Shown in pieces: positions 26,738 to 35,570 of a stretch of DNA of 64,000 bases. Each line of letters begins with the position of its first letter. Position 1 is the stretch's first letter. The position numbers and the translations under genes were made by a program. The notes under the pieces were generated by a model that was not told the origin of the DNA, did no database searches, and saw only the letters and a list, made by a program, of their open reading frames with translations. The DNA comes from Planctomycetales bacterium 10988. GTDB lineage: Bacteria > Planctomycetota > Planctomycetia > Pirellulales > Pb10988. The DNA is taken from NCBI GenBank assembly GCA_009664345.1, contig CP043547.1, positions 1,302,001 to 1,366,000 on the forward strand, given 5' to 3'.

Positions 26738-26822
26738 TTCTTTCGTTTCATAAGTCGGAGGCTTCCTTTCTGGCTTGGCTTTTGTCAAGATCGAGATGTC
26801 CGAGCATTGTGAAAGGGATTCA

Positions 26823-28586
26823 ATGAAGCGAGCGACGGAAAATTCTCTCCAACCATTTTTTCATTTCGGTTTGGGAATGCTTCTTTGGGGGATTCTCTCC
26901 ACGCTCGGGCTTGCTCAAGAGACCACTTCTTCAGAAGTAAACTCAACCGAAACAACAGCTTATGGCTTTCTAAGTCTTCTTCCTCCGCTCATTGCCATTA
27001 CGCTGGCACTCTTCACACGGCGGATTTTAATCTCCTTGCTTATTGGCATTTTTGTAGGTAGCTGGCTTCTACTTGGGGACCTCAATCAAGGCGGACACCC
27101 CATTCAAGCGGTGATCGATACCTTCGAGGGACGCCTGTGGCCAACTTTGCTCGAAGAAACGAACCTCCGGGTGATCGCTTTTACCCTCTTTATGGGAGCC
27201 ATGGTCGGAGTGATTCACCGTTGCGGTGGAAATCAAGGTCTCGTCAACCTGGTTTCTCCCTTTGCCAATACTCGGCCTCGCGGGCAGGTGATGACCTGGC
27301 TGTTGGGGTTGGTCATCTTTTTCGATGATTATGCCAACACCGTTCTGTTGGGACATACCCTCCGCCCGATTACCGATCGTCTTAAAATTTCCCGAGAAAA
27401 ACTCGCCTTTCTGGTTGATTCGACCTCAGCCCCAGTGGCAGGTCTTGCCATTATTTCAACTTGGATCGCTGGTGAAGTAAGCTATCTAGAAAAGGGGTTT
27501 GAGCAAGTCGGAATGGAAGCGAATGCTTACGAAATTTTCATCGCGACGATTCCGTATCGCTTCTATGTTCTCTATTGTCTGCTTTTTGTAGGAATCATCG
27601 CAATCTCAGGTCGAGACTTCGGGGCGATGCTCCGTGCTGAAAAGGATGCACAAAATCAAGATAATCCCAGCACGAACAAGATTAACAAAGATAAAACGCA
27701 AACCAATCACCCGCCTCCTCGTGCAAGAAATTCCCTCATTCCTGTTCTGACAGTCATTTGTGTAACGGGGATACTTCTCTGGATCACTGGAAAAAATGCC
27801 ATTGCCGAACTCCCTCAGACTGAGCAAACCTTCTGGCAGTTGATCGGGGCCAGCGACGCCTATCTTGCTCTGTTCTATGGCTCGCTTGCCGGGATGGCGG
27901 TTGCCGTGCTCCTTGTCATTTGGCAAAAGCTATTGCCCTTAAACGATTTAGGAGATACCCTTTGGGAGGGGGCAGGCTTGATGGTGCCGAGTATCGCCAT
28001 TTTGATACTAGCCTGGGCACTCTCGGACCTGACGGGTGAAGATGCCCTCGGAACAGGGCCTTATGCCGCTTCTTTGCTCAGCGGTTGGATGCCGATTGCC
28101 GGATTACCATCCCTGTTCTTTTTGCTATCTGCTGCTGTATCTTTTGCCACAGGAACGAGTTGGGGAACCATGGCTCTTTTGATTCCCCAAGCCGTGGCTC
28201 TCAGCATCTCCTTGCTTCAAGCGGATGGGGAAACGATTTCCTTGGCCAATCCTATTCTGTTGGCTACTCTCGGGAGCGTGCTGGCCGGGGCGATTTTTGG
28301 AGATCATTGTTCGCCGATTTCTGACACGACTGTCCTTTCTTCGCAGTCGAGTGGTTGCGATCATCTTCGACACGTCACGACGCAACTTCCCTATGCGATC
28401 ACCGTTGGACTCACCGCCTTGGTGCTGGGGACCATTCCAGCGGGTTTTGCCATCTCCCCCTATTTGATTTTACCTCTGGGAATTTTTTTCTTAGGTTTCA
28501 TCGTATATAAATTGGGTAGAGTACCTACTCCCAGCGACGAGAAGAACTCCGAAACTTTAAGAGGAAGCACCGATCCTTCCACCTAA
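26823..28586 (+). CDS. nhaC: NhaC-type Na+/H+ antiporter
   Basis: 587 residues from ATG 26823, which follows AAAGGG; the frame is open from 26775. After an N-terminal hydrophobic segment ending GLAQE (possible signal), about 11-12 membrane segments follow, beginning LLPPLIAITLALF. Motifs of the NhaC group are IVIFFDDYANTVLLG (near residue 170), VDSTSAPVAGLA and GDHCSPISDTTVLSS near the C-terminus. It exchanges Na+ for H+ at the inner membrane. A hydrophilic loop with Lys/Asn (DNPSTNKINKDK) splits the two halves. Confidence 0.88.
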   Translation: MKRATENSLQPFFHFGLGMLLWGILSTLGLAQETTSSEVNSTETTAYGFLSLLPPLIAITLALFTRRILISLLIGIFVGSWLLLGDLNQGGHPIQAVIDTFEGRLWPTLLEETNLRVIAFTLFMGAMVGVIHRCGGNQGLVNLVSPFANTRPRGQVMTWLLGLVIFFDDYANTVLLGHTLRPITDRLKISREKLAFLVDSTSAPVAGLAIISTWIAGEVSYLEKGFEQVGMEANAYEIFIATIPYRFYVLYCLLFVGIIAISGRDFGAMLRAEKDAQNQDNPSTNKINKDKTQTNHPPPRARNSLIPVLTVICVTGILLWITGKNAIAELPQTEQTFWQLIGASDAYLALFYGSLAGMAVAVLLVIWQKLLPLNDLGDTLWEGAGLMVPSIAILILAWALSDLTGEDALGTGPYAASLLSGWMPIAGLPSLFFLLSAAVSFATGTSWGTMALLIPQAVALSISLLQADGETISLANPILLATLGSVLAGAIFGDHCSPISDTTVLSSQSSGCDHLRHVTTQLPYAITVGLTALVLGTIPAGFAISPYLILPLGIFFLGFIVYKLGRVPTPSDEKNSETLRGSTDPST

Positions 28587-28647
28587 GATTAGAGTCATCA
28601 TTACATCGATCGCGTTGAAGTTTTTAACCTTCATCAAAGGCCCAGCT

Positions 28648-31197
28648 ATGTCCGTTCCCACCAAGCGATCCAAGGTCCGTACTCTAGGTTCGACCTGTCT
28701 GCTTGGACTTTTGTTGCTCATTGGGTGCAATGGATGCGAGCAAGAGGAACCGGAGGGAAAGGTCCCGCCGCTTCCCCCTTTTGAACTCCGCGAAACAAAC
28801 TCTATTCCCGCTCATAATGAACGAGCGATTTTTTATAAACCGGGTCATTGGCAAAAAACGGCCTCCTCACTTCGAGCAAACGAGGAAGATTTTCGAGGGG
28901 AAGCCGAATGGCAACCACCCAAAGATCGCGATCGAGCCTATTCCCTGACAATCAAAGGTTCCGCAATTCTTCCAAAAGGTCAAACAAAGCAAATTTCACT
29001 TCCTTTTTTTACACAAACTTCCGGCAGACGTTCTATACAAAATGGAATTCCAAAAAGTGGTGGTTTTCTACTTCCTTTAGAATTTGATTTAACCTATTCC
29101 GGCAGTGAAAGGGCCGTGCTCTCACAAATGGTCTCCTTTCGACAATTGTTAAATCATCAATCCGTTTTTGTCGTGTTAAGTGAAGACTCCTCCTATTATC
29201 AATACTTTGAATCCTTACCGGCTTTTTATAGTTTCTTTGATTATTTAGGGAAGGAACATCCGAGTATTTATCAATCGTATTTTCTCTCCTCACCTTTGTT
29301 AAATCAAAATGTTGATCTGCCGGATCATCTTCAATACTGGACAACAATTTCACATGTTCTGTGGGATGGCGTTCCTCAAGATGCTTTGTCATCTGCACAA
29401 GAAACGGCGTTGTTAGATTGGATTCATCAAGGAGGCCGTTTGATAATAAGTGGGCCGGAATCACTATCCAATTTACACGTCAGCTTTTTAGCGGAATATT
29501 TACCAGGGAAACGAGAAGGAAACGATGAACTGACACTTGAAGAATTACGGAACCTTTCTCAACCATGGACCACCTCGCTGTCTAATAATGTTTTTTCTGC
29601 CGATAGCGAACTTACTTGGCCGATTGAATTGATTGCTTCCCATCCTGCTTCTTCAATACAAATAAAACGTCCGAGTCAGGGTCCAACAGAATCAAACACT
29701 CCACTCGTTCTTGAAAGAAAACTTGGTCAGGGTAGTATTCTATTGACCGCCTTTTCTTTAAAAGAAACTTCCTTCCGAAGTTGGATCGAGCAAGACGATC
29801 GTTTTTTCAATCAGGTGCTGTTAGGAAATCCTCCCCGGGAATTCAATCATTTAATCGGAACGGGCGATGTGAAAGTTGCCTGGCATCCCCGAGAGTTTTC
29901 GCTGCCGGAAGACCAATCAATCGGCAATGTTTTAAGTTATCCACAACTAGGAAACCGGGTTTCGTTTTTCACACGTGACGCGATCTCGACTTCAAAACAG
30001 AGCCCTCGTTCTTTCTTCGATGAAATGAACTATTCAGGGCAAGATTATCTGTCAGAAAACGAAACACTTCTGTCAGAAGCAGCGGAAGACGCTTATGTCT
30101 ATTCAGAAAACAATGCCAATTGGAATGATCGTTCTGAAGTCAGCCAGATCGCAGAAAAGACTTTAATCAATGCGGCAGGAATTAAAGTCCCTAGCCGCAC
30201 TTTTTTATTAGTCACGATCCTTTCTTATCTCTTTTGTTTGGCACCTATCAATTACATTTTATTTCGCCTCTTACAAAGAGTGGAATGGGCCTGGATCGCC
30301 GTGCCTGTCATCACGTTAATTGCTACAGCGGTAATTATCTATTCTACACAAGTCAACATTGGGTTTTCTCAAGCGAGTACCAAACTAACCATCATTGAAG
30401 GCTATGGAGATTACCCTCGCGTCCACAGCACTTCGTACGTTGCTGTTTATACTTCGTTGAGCGATCAATTTAACTTTCAGTTTCAGAAGGAGCGAGGTTT
30501 TATCCTGCCGATGGAAGCCAGCTCGCTAGAAAACGCCCGCTGGAATAGCGCTAAACAAGTAACGTTTCAAGAATCGAATAACAGTGCTCTATTGACAGGT
30601 TTTCACGTTGATTCCAATTCGATTGGACTTCTCCATGCAGAAGAAATGTTAACACTCTCGGGTTCGATCATGCTAAAGAAACCTAACCGCTCCTCGTCAG
30701 ATAATGAATGGGAATTGATCAATCAGACTTCGCTAAGTTTCCGAAACGTCGTGTTGAGAAAAAATGCAAAGTGGTATTATACAAAAGAATTAAAACCACA
30801 AGAAACTCTTACCATCGATTGGATCGATGATTCCGAACAATCCTTGTCAGATCAGATCGATTCGATCCAATGGGAAGTGGCTTCTACAGCAGCTGAGGAT
30901 TCTGAAATTGGGGAGAAAGCGCTTCGTGAAGGGATTGAATCACTCTATCATTTCAGCGAGCAATGCAAGTCAAATAGTGAAGTTCAAATGATGGCTTGGT
31001 CCGAAAAATCCTTGGGAAGTTTAACCATGGAACCTGAACCCGGGTATCAACGCGGAGCAAACTTCTTTTACTTTCATTTACTCCCTAAAGCTTCCTATGT
31101 TCCTTCACCGTATGAAGAAAATTTAGCAGACGTACGAGAAGCGATTCAAGAGGCTTTAAGCTTACGAAATATTCAACAAACCGAGGGAACTCCCTAG
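28648..31197 (+). CDS. GldG-like membrane-anchored lipoprotein linked to an ABC transporter
   Basis: 849 residues from ATG 28648, with AAAGG upstream. The signal ends in lipobox LLLIGC. The segment LLDWIHQGGRLIISGPESL near residue 260 resembles the glutamine-amidotransferase-like/DUF4350 fold of auxiliary proteins in gliding-type ABC systems. A hydrophobic stretch near residues 515-580 (FLLVTILSYLFCLAPINYIL and the following helix) gives two membrane passes, after which an outer domain continues. It precedes the ABC ATPase by 81 bases and the permease follows, so the three should form one complex. The substrate is unknown; the Gld comparison is inference. Confidence 0.72.
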   Translation: MSVPTKRSKVRTLGSTCLLGLLLLIGCNGCEQEEPEGKVPPLPPFELRETNSIPAHNERAIFYKPGHWQKTASSLRANEEDFRGEAEWQPPKDRDRAYSLTIKGSAILPKGQTKQISLPFFTQTSGRRSIQNGIPKSGGFLLPLEFDLTYSGSERAVLSQMVSFRQLLNHQSVFVVLSEDSSYYQYFESLPAFYSFFDYLGKEHPSIYQSYFLSSPLLNQNVDLPDHLQYWTTISHVLWDGVPQDALSSAQETALLDWIHQGGRLIISGPESLSNLHVSFLAEYLPGKREGNDELTLEELRNLSQPWTTSLSNNVFSADSELTWPIELIASHPASSIQIKRPSQGPTESNTPLVLERKLGQGSILLTAFSLKETSFRSWIEQDDRFFNQVLLGNPPREFNHLIGTGDVKVAWHPREFSLPEDQSIGNVLSYPQLGNRVSFFTRDAISTSKQSPRSFFDEMNYSGQDYLSENETLLSEAAEDAYVYSENNANWNDRSEVSQIAEKTLINAAGIKVPSRTFLLVTILSYLFCLAPINYILFRLLQRVEWAWIAVPVITLIATAVIIYSTQVNIGFSQASTKLTIIEGYGDYPRVHSTSYVAVYTSLSDQFNFQFQKERGFILPMEASSLENARWNSAKQVTFQESNNSALLTGFHVDSNSIGLLHAEEMLTLSGSIMLKKPNRSSSDNEWELINQTSLSFRNVVLRKNAKWYYTKELKPQETLTIDWIDDSEQSLSDQIDSIQWEVASTAAEDSEIGEKALREGIESLYHFSEQCKSNSEVQMMAWSEKSLGSLTMEPEPGYQRGANFFYFHLLPKASYVPSPYEENLADVREAIQEALSLRNIQQTEGTP

Positions 31198-31278
31198 TTC
31201 TTCGTTCGTCGTTTAATTCTTAACACCTTGTACAATCGCTTTGTCAGATAGTTTCGTTAACAAAGGTCTCTGTAGCAC

Positions 31279-32199
31279 ATGATTGAAATCAATAACTTTT
31301 CTAAACGCTACGGAAAATTTACCGCGGTAGAAGACCTTTCTCTCAAGATCGAGGAAGGGGAGGTATTCGGCTTTATCGGTCCCAATGGGGCAGGCAAAAG
31401 TACCACCATTCGTTTTCTCGCTACGCTTCTGAAAGCGACTTCCGGCGATGGAATGGTCAATGGTTATAGTGTCAGTAAACAACCGATGGATGTTCGGCGA
31501 TCGATTGGGTATATGCCTGACAGTTTCGGTGTGTACGATGGGATGAAAGTTTGGGAATTTTTGGATTTTTTCGCTGTTGCCTATCAAATTCCCAAAAGCC
31601 AACGACGTAAAATTATTGCCGATGTCTTGGACCTTTTAAATTTAAATGAAAAGAACAATGAGTTTGTAAATAGTCTTTCCCGAGGGATGAAGCAACGACT
31701 TTGTTTAGCAAAGACTTTAGTTCATAATCCGCCGGTGTTGATTTTGGATGAACCCGCGAGTGGACTTGACCCGCGTGCCCGGCTTGAAGTCAAAGCGTTA
31801 TTAAAAGAGTTAAGACAAATGGGGAAAACGATTCTTATCTCTAGCCATATCTTAGCGGAGTTGGCGGATTGTTGTACTTCAATTGGTATTTTAGAACGTG
31901 GCCAAATCCTGATGCAGGGACCAATTGACGAAGTTTACCGCAAGATTCGTCGTCATCGCACGCTACGAATTCATGTTCAAGAAATGCTTGATCAAACTTT
32001 GCGAATTGTCAGAAGTGATCCCCATACCGAATCGGTTGAAGTTCAAGGAAATTTTATTTTTCTTGAGTTTCAAGGTAATGAGACAGAACAACGAGTTTTA
32101 TTAAATAAAATTGTGCAAGCTGAAATTCCTTTACTTTCCTTTTCAGAAAAAGAGCCAACTTTGGAGGACGTCTTCATGTTGGTTACCAATCAACAATAA
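31279..32199 (+). CDS. ABC transporter ATP-binding protein (ABC-2 type, CcmA/GldA-like)
   Basis: 306 residues. Walker A GPNGAGKST near residue 36, Q-loop region YMPDSFGVY, signature LSRGMKQRL, Walker B VLILDEPASGLDPRA and switch His in ISSHILAE. The C-terminal 85 residues are the accessory domain seen in drug/polymer exporters of this type. It powers the permease encoded 65 bases downstream. Confidence 0.94.
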   Translation: MIEINNFSKRYGKFTAVEDLSLKIEEGEVFGFIGPNGAGKSTTIRFLATLLKATSGDGMVNGYSVSKQPMDVRRSIGYMPDSFGVYDGMKVWEFLDFFAVAYQIPKSQRRKIIADVLDLLNLNEKNNEFVNSLSRGMKQRLCLAKTLVHNPPVLILDEPASGLDPRARLEVKALLKELRQMGKTILISSHILAELADCCTSIGILERGQILMQGPIDEVYRKIRRHRTLRIHVQEMLDQTLRIVRSDPHTESVEVQGNFIFLEFQGNETEQRVLLNKIVQAEIPLLSFSEKEPTLEDVFMLVTNQQ

Positions 32200-32264
32200 A
32201 TATTGACAACTTGGCTTGGTCCAGAGTGATACAGTTTTTCAACTTCTGTCGGATAGGATAACGA

Positions 32265-33890
32265 ATGGCGTTTTGGGAGAATCCCGTACTTCAACGTGAG
32301 CTGCTATCCAATCTTCGTGAGAGTAAGGCTTTTATTCTGCTCTTTCTCTATGTAGGCATTGCCGCGACGATCCTGTTCTTTGCTTGGCCTAATACGTTGA
32401 CAGTAAACTTGGTCGAAACCCAACCCTCTCGGCGATTGTTCGATCTTTATGTGGTCGGACAGTTTATTTTGATTTCTTTAATTACCCCGGTTTCCACCGC
32501 TGGCTCGATCACAGGTGAAAAAGAAAGAAAAACTTATGAGATGTTGCTCGCCAGTCCGCTGACTCCCTCTTCCATTGTAGCTGGGAAACTTTTAAGCAGT
32601 CTTTGTTTTCTTGGCTTGTTGATTTTTGCGACCTTTCCACTTGTCATGCTTTGTTTACCTTTAGGCGGGGTAAACTTTTTTGAAGCCTTGGCCGCTTATG
32701 TCAACTTTATTTGTGCCGCGGCTAGTTTTGGAATGATCTCGCTAGGTTGTAGTACTTACTTTCGCCGGACGGCCGCTTCCTTGGTCGTCTCCTATATGTG
32801 TATTTTACCGATCGCTTTGGCGGGGATGATGCTTTGGCTCACGATGGGACAGCGGGAAGCTTTAAGTCGTTTAGTTCTCTCTTTTACCTTTGTGCCGTTG
32901 TTTGCAACTTTTTTAAGTTTGGCACTCTTTGGTTTCATTACCCATCGACTTCTTTATCCGCCGGATTTGGGTAGTGAAGCAAGAGAGATTCTTGATGAAG
33001 AAGAGGAACAACGCGAAGCTGTCGGGATGGTGATTCATCGAAATCAATTTCCCGATTATTTATTTGTTCCTAGCCATCGAAAGACACTGCTAGAAGATGG
33101 TGTCAATCCGGTTTATGACAAAGAGTTAAGAAGTGAAATCTTTAGTTCCGGGACATTGATGCTGCGGTTGGTCATTCAGGTGGGAGTTTTCTTGGCACTT
33201 CCCGTGATGGCTTTTACACTGTTTATTTGGCCGCAATATGCCGCTTGGTATGCAGGCTATGTTTTACTTTTTAATTTATTGATCGGCCCGGTATTTTCCG
33301 CGGATGCGGTTGCCAGTGAACGAGAGCGGCAAACGTTTGACTTATTGTTAACGACCACTTTGACTCCACAATCGATTGTCTGGCCAAAGCTTTTTGTTCG
33401 TTTAAGAATCGCCCTGGCTTTGACAATGATTCCACTCTTGCCACTGCCGGTAGCCGCAGCCTTTGTGCTGGACTTCTGGGGTTGGAATTGGTTGACACTC
33501 TTGGGCTATTTGGCCGTCGTTATGATGGCTTGTTTAACGACGTGTACGACTGCACTTTTTTGTTCTTGTTTGTTTCGTAAAACTTCAACAAGTTTGGTAA
33601 CAAGCTATACAATCTTGTTGATTTTATTTTTAGTTCCGCTGGCGTTTCAATTTTTTGTGTCCACTTTTCTTTATGAACAACCGGAACTTGTGCAGTTGAG
33701 CTACTGGCTTGATGTGTTAAGTCCTTTTCGGGTTGTGAACACGTTGCCCTTGTTTATTGAAGAAGAACTTTATGGCGTGAACTGGTTCCCTTTTGTTTAC
33801 TACTTAGGTTTTTATAGCGTTTGGAACTTCGCCATGATTGTCCTGATGTTATGGACGTTCCAAAGACGATGGAGAATCGCTCAAACCTAG
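32265..33890 (+). CDS. ABC-2 type permease, two-module
   Basis: 541 residues with about 12 membrane segments in two similar halves: each has a loop GEKERKTYEMLLASPLTP (near 87) or SERERQTFDLLLTTTLTP (near 350), the coupling-helix motif of ABC-2 permeases, followed by a helix pair. A charged cytoplasmic region (EILDEEEEQREAVG) joins the halves. Fusion of two permease modules explains why only one permease gene is needed with the ATPase upstream. The transported substrate is unknown. Confidence 0.9.
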   Translation: MAFWENPVLQRELLSNLRESKAFILLFLYVGIAATILFFAWPNTLTVNLVETQPSRRLFDLYVVGQFILISLITPVSTAGSITGEKERKTYEMLLASPLTPSSIVAGKLLSSLCFLGLLIFATFPLVMLCLPLGGVNFFEALAAYVNFICAAASFGMISLGCSTYFRRTAASLVVSYMCILPIALAGMMLWLTMGQREALSRLVLSFTFVPLFATFLSLALFGFITHRLLYPPDLGSEAREILDEEEEQREAVGMVIHRNQFPDYLFVPSHRKTLLEDGVNPVYDKELRSEIFSSGTLMLRLVIQVGVFLALPVMAFTLFIWPQYAAWYAGYVLLFNLLIGPVFSADAVASERERQTFDLLLTTTLTPQSIVWPKLFVRLRIALALTMIPLLPLPVAAAFVLDFWGWNWLTLLGYLAVVMMACLTTCTTALFCSCLFRKTSTSLVTSYTILLILFLVPLAFQFFVSTFLYEQPELVQLSYWLDVLSPFRVVNTLPLFIEEELYGVNWFPFVYYLGFYSVWNFAMIVLMLWTFQRRWRIAQT

Positions 33891-33918
33891 CTGTGCGATG
33901 AGTGGTTACACTTCACCC

Positions 33919-34545
33919 TTAACGAATGTGAAAATGAAACCCAGCGCGGCGAGGGGGGTGGCAATAGTGATGTCGAGGGGGTCCCCAATATTCATGGACT
34001 ACCACCGGGGCCGGTTGATGAACGACAACCGGACGCTCTTCGACAATCACAGGTTGCCGCGGTGGAGCAGGGGGCGGTTCTTGCATGACCGCGATGACAT
34101 TCGGGCTAACTCCGGCATTATTGAGATAGACCAAATCATTCGTCGTCAGCGGGGCTACCATCCCATTTCCACGGATATGATTGATAATTAACTCATCCGC
34201 GATACGAGAATTCGAAAGGCTGACGACATCTTGAACGGTTACGCGTCCGACAGGGATTTGTTGACCGAGTTGGGCTTCGATGGCGGCTCGGTTGCGGGCT
34301 TCCATTTCATCCATCGAGGAACCGACGGCATTTCCGACGACCGCCCCTGCCACGGTTCCGATGGCGGCACCTGCTAAGGGATTATTGCTGGCGGCTTCCC
34401 CAACGATGGCTCCTAGAACCGCACCGGTTCCGGCACCGAAGGCAGTCCCACGATCCGCATGATACGGGGAACGGCATCCTGTACCCAAAAGACAAACTCC
34501 GGCACAAGAAAACGTCATGAGCCAAGGGAGATACTGTTTTACCAT
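33919..34545 (-). CDS. Glycine-zipper lipoprotein with His/Pro-rich tail
   Basis: 208 residues. Signal peptide with lipobox LLGTGC at about residues 19-24. Residues 33-75 are a glycine zipper (AFGAGTGAVLGAIVGEAA...GAAIGTVAGAVVG) as in outer-membrane 17-kDa-like and YMGG proteins. Residues 100-150 (VQDVVSLSNSRIADELIINHIR) form a conserved helical region known from planctomycete lipoproteins. The tail is Pro/Val-rich and ends in a His cluster (HHYCHPPRRAGFHFH) that could bind metal. It converges with the permease gene, 28 bases between stops. Confidence 0.8.
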   Translation of the reverse strand: MVKQYLPWLMTFSCAGVCLLGTGCRSPYHADRGTAFGAGTGAVLGAIVGEAASNNPLAGAAIGTVAGAVVGNAVGSSMDEMEARNRAAIEAQLGQQIPVGRVTVQDVVSLSNSRIADELIINHIRGNGMVAPLTTNDLVYLNNAGVSPNVIAVMQEPPPAPPRQPVIVEERPVVVHQPAPVVVHEYWGPPRHHYCHPPRRAGFHFHIR

Positions 34546-35042
34546 TGCATTCTCCCAAAAGACTTGAGGGAGGTAGAAAAGGGGGATTTTAGAGCGTTTT
34601 ACTGTTTACGTCAGTTGTTAACTCAACACATCTGTGCAGAAGTCAGGTCCAAGACAGCGAATAGAAACAGCTCTAGAACGGATAAACGATCCCCATTTGA
34701 AATGAAGCCAGATTATTCTCTGAAAGCCATTCCTACGTCAAGATCAATCTCGCCGACAAATCTTGATTGCTCACCGATTGACCTTTTTTGAATGCCAAAA
34801 GATTTTAGAGTGTGTGGCCAAAAGTTAATTTAGAGCCAACTTTATTAGGTGTTAACCAGCCGTTGAGAACTTTTGACCACTGACTTTTACTATTTTATCG
34901 ACATTCCTTCGAATGGGGTTTAATTGAATTTCCCCAACGGCTCTGGGGAGAGGACTCACCCGGTTTTCAATCGAAGCTGCTTGTGAGCAAGTCAGACAGT
35001 GATTACACTATTGGTTATTGATACTCGGTCTCAATTATTTAT
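34546..35042. other. Intergenic region upstream of the Feo operon
   Basis: About 500 bases, no coding sequence. No convincing Fur or DtxR box was found by eye, and no clear -35/-10 pair. Confidence 0.45.
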
Positions 35043-35294
35043 TTGAAGTTGAAGGAATTAGGATTGCTTCTCCCTTTGCATAGTTTACGTCGAGGCGAAA
35101 TTGGCTCGGTCGGACAAGTCGTCGGTAAGCCCGAGGAGATTTGCCGATTGGCCGAACTCGGCGTGCAGGTAGGCCGACCGATCGAAATGATTCACCCCGG
35201 TTCTCCTTGTATTGTTCGATTGGGAGATTCTAAGGTTTGCTTTCGAGACGGCGATTCCCTCAAGATTTTGGTAGTTCAGGAGCCTGTTCATTGA
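35043..35294 (+). CDS. feoA: FeoA domain protein (first copy)
   Basis: 83 residues from TTG 35043; a second TTG at 35064, after GGAATTAGGA, fits the FeoA domain start better and would give 76. SH3-like FeoA fold: LRRGEIGSVGQVVG, RLAELGVQVGRPIEMI and a final KILVV strand. FeoA binds FeoB in the cytoplasm and helps ferrous iron uptake. Its stop (TGA) overlaps the TTG start of the second feoA. Confidence 0.85.
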   Translation: MKLKELGLLLPLHSLRRGEIGSVGQVVGKPEEICRLAELGVQVGRPIEMIHPGSPCIVRLGDSKVCFRDGDSLKILVVQEPVH

Positions 35295-35515
35295 AAACCT
35301 TAGCCGATTGTAAAGTAGGCACCGAAGGAGTCGTTTCGCAGATTTCAGGCAGCGACGAAATCTCCATCCGGCTGTTGGAAATGGGTTTAACTCCTCAGAC
35401 CAAGCTGAAACTCTTGGGGAAAGCCCCTTTGGGAGACCCGCTGGAGATCGAAGTGCGAGGCTACCGGCTGAGTCTGCGAAAATCAGAAGCCACCCGAGTT
35501 CAGCTTGTTTCGTAA
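35291..35515 (+). CDS. feoA: FeoA domain protein (second copy)
   Basis: 74 residues from TTG 35291, with AGGAG eight bases upstream; its start codon overlaps the stop of the first copy (TTGA), so translation is coupled. SH3-like motifs: KVGTEGVVSQI, RLLEMGLTPQTKLKLL and the typical GDPLEIEVRGYRLSLRKSEA. The two copies are distinct in sequence. Two FeoA proteins ahead of FeoB occur in many bacteria. Confidence 0.88.
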   Translation: MKTLADCKVGTEGVVSQISGSDEISIRLLEMGLTPQTKLKLLGKAPLGDPLEIEVRGYRLSLRKSEATRVQLVS

Positions 35516-35570
35516 CCCTTGATTACGATTACCCTTCTCCTTGCTCCACTCTTCCTTGACGATTGCCCCT

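Noticed and set aside
34546-35042. Fur or DtxR-type operator ahead of feoA
   Set aside because: No sequence close enough to either consensus was found by eye.
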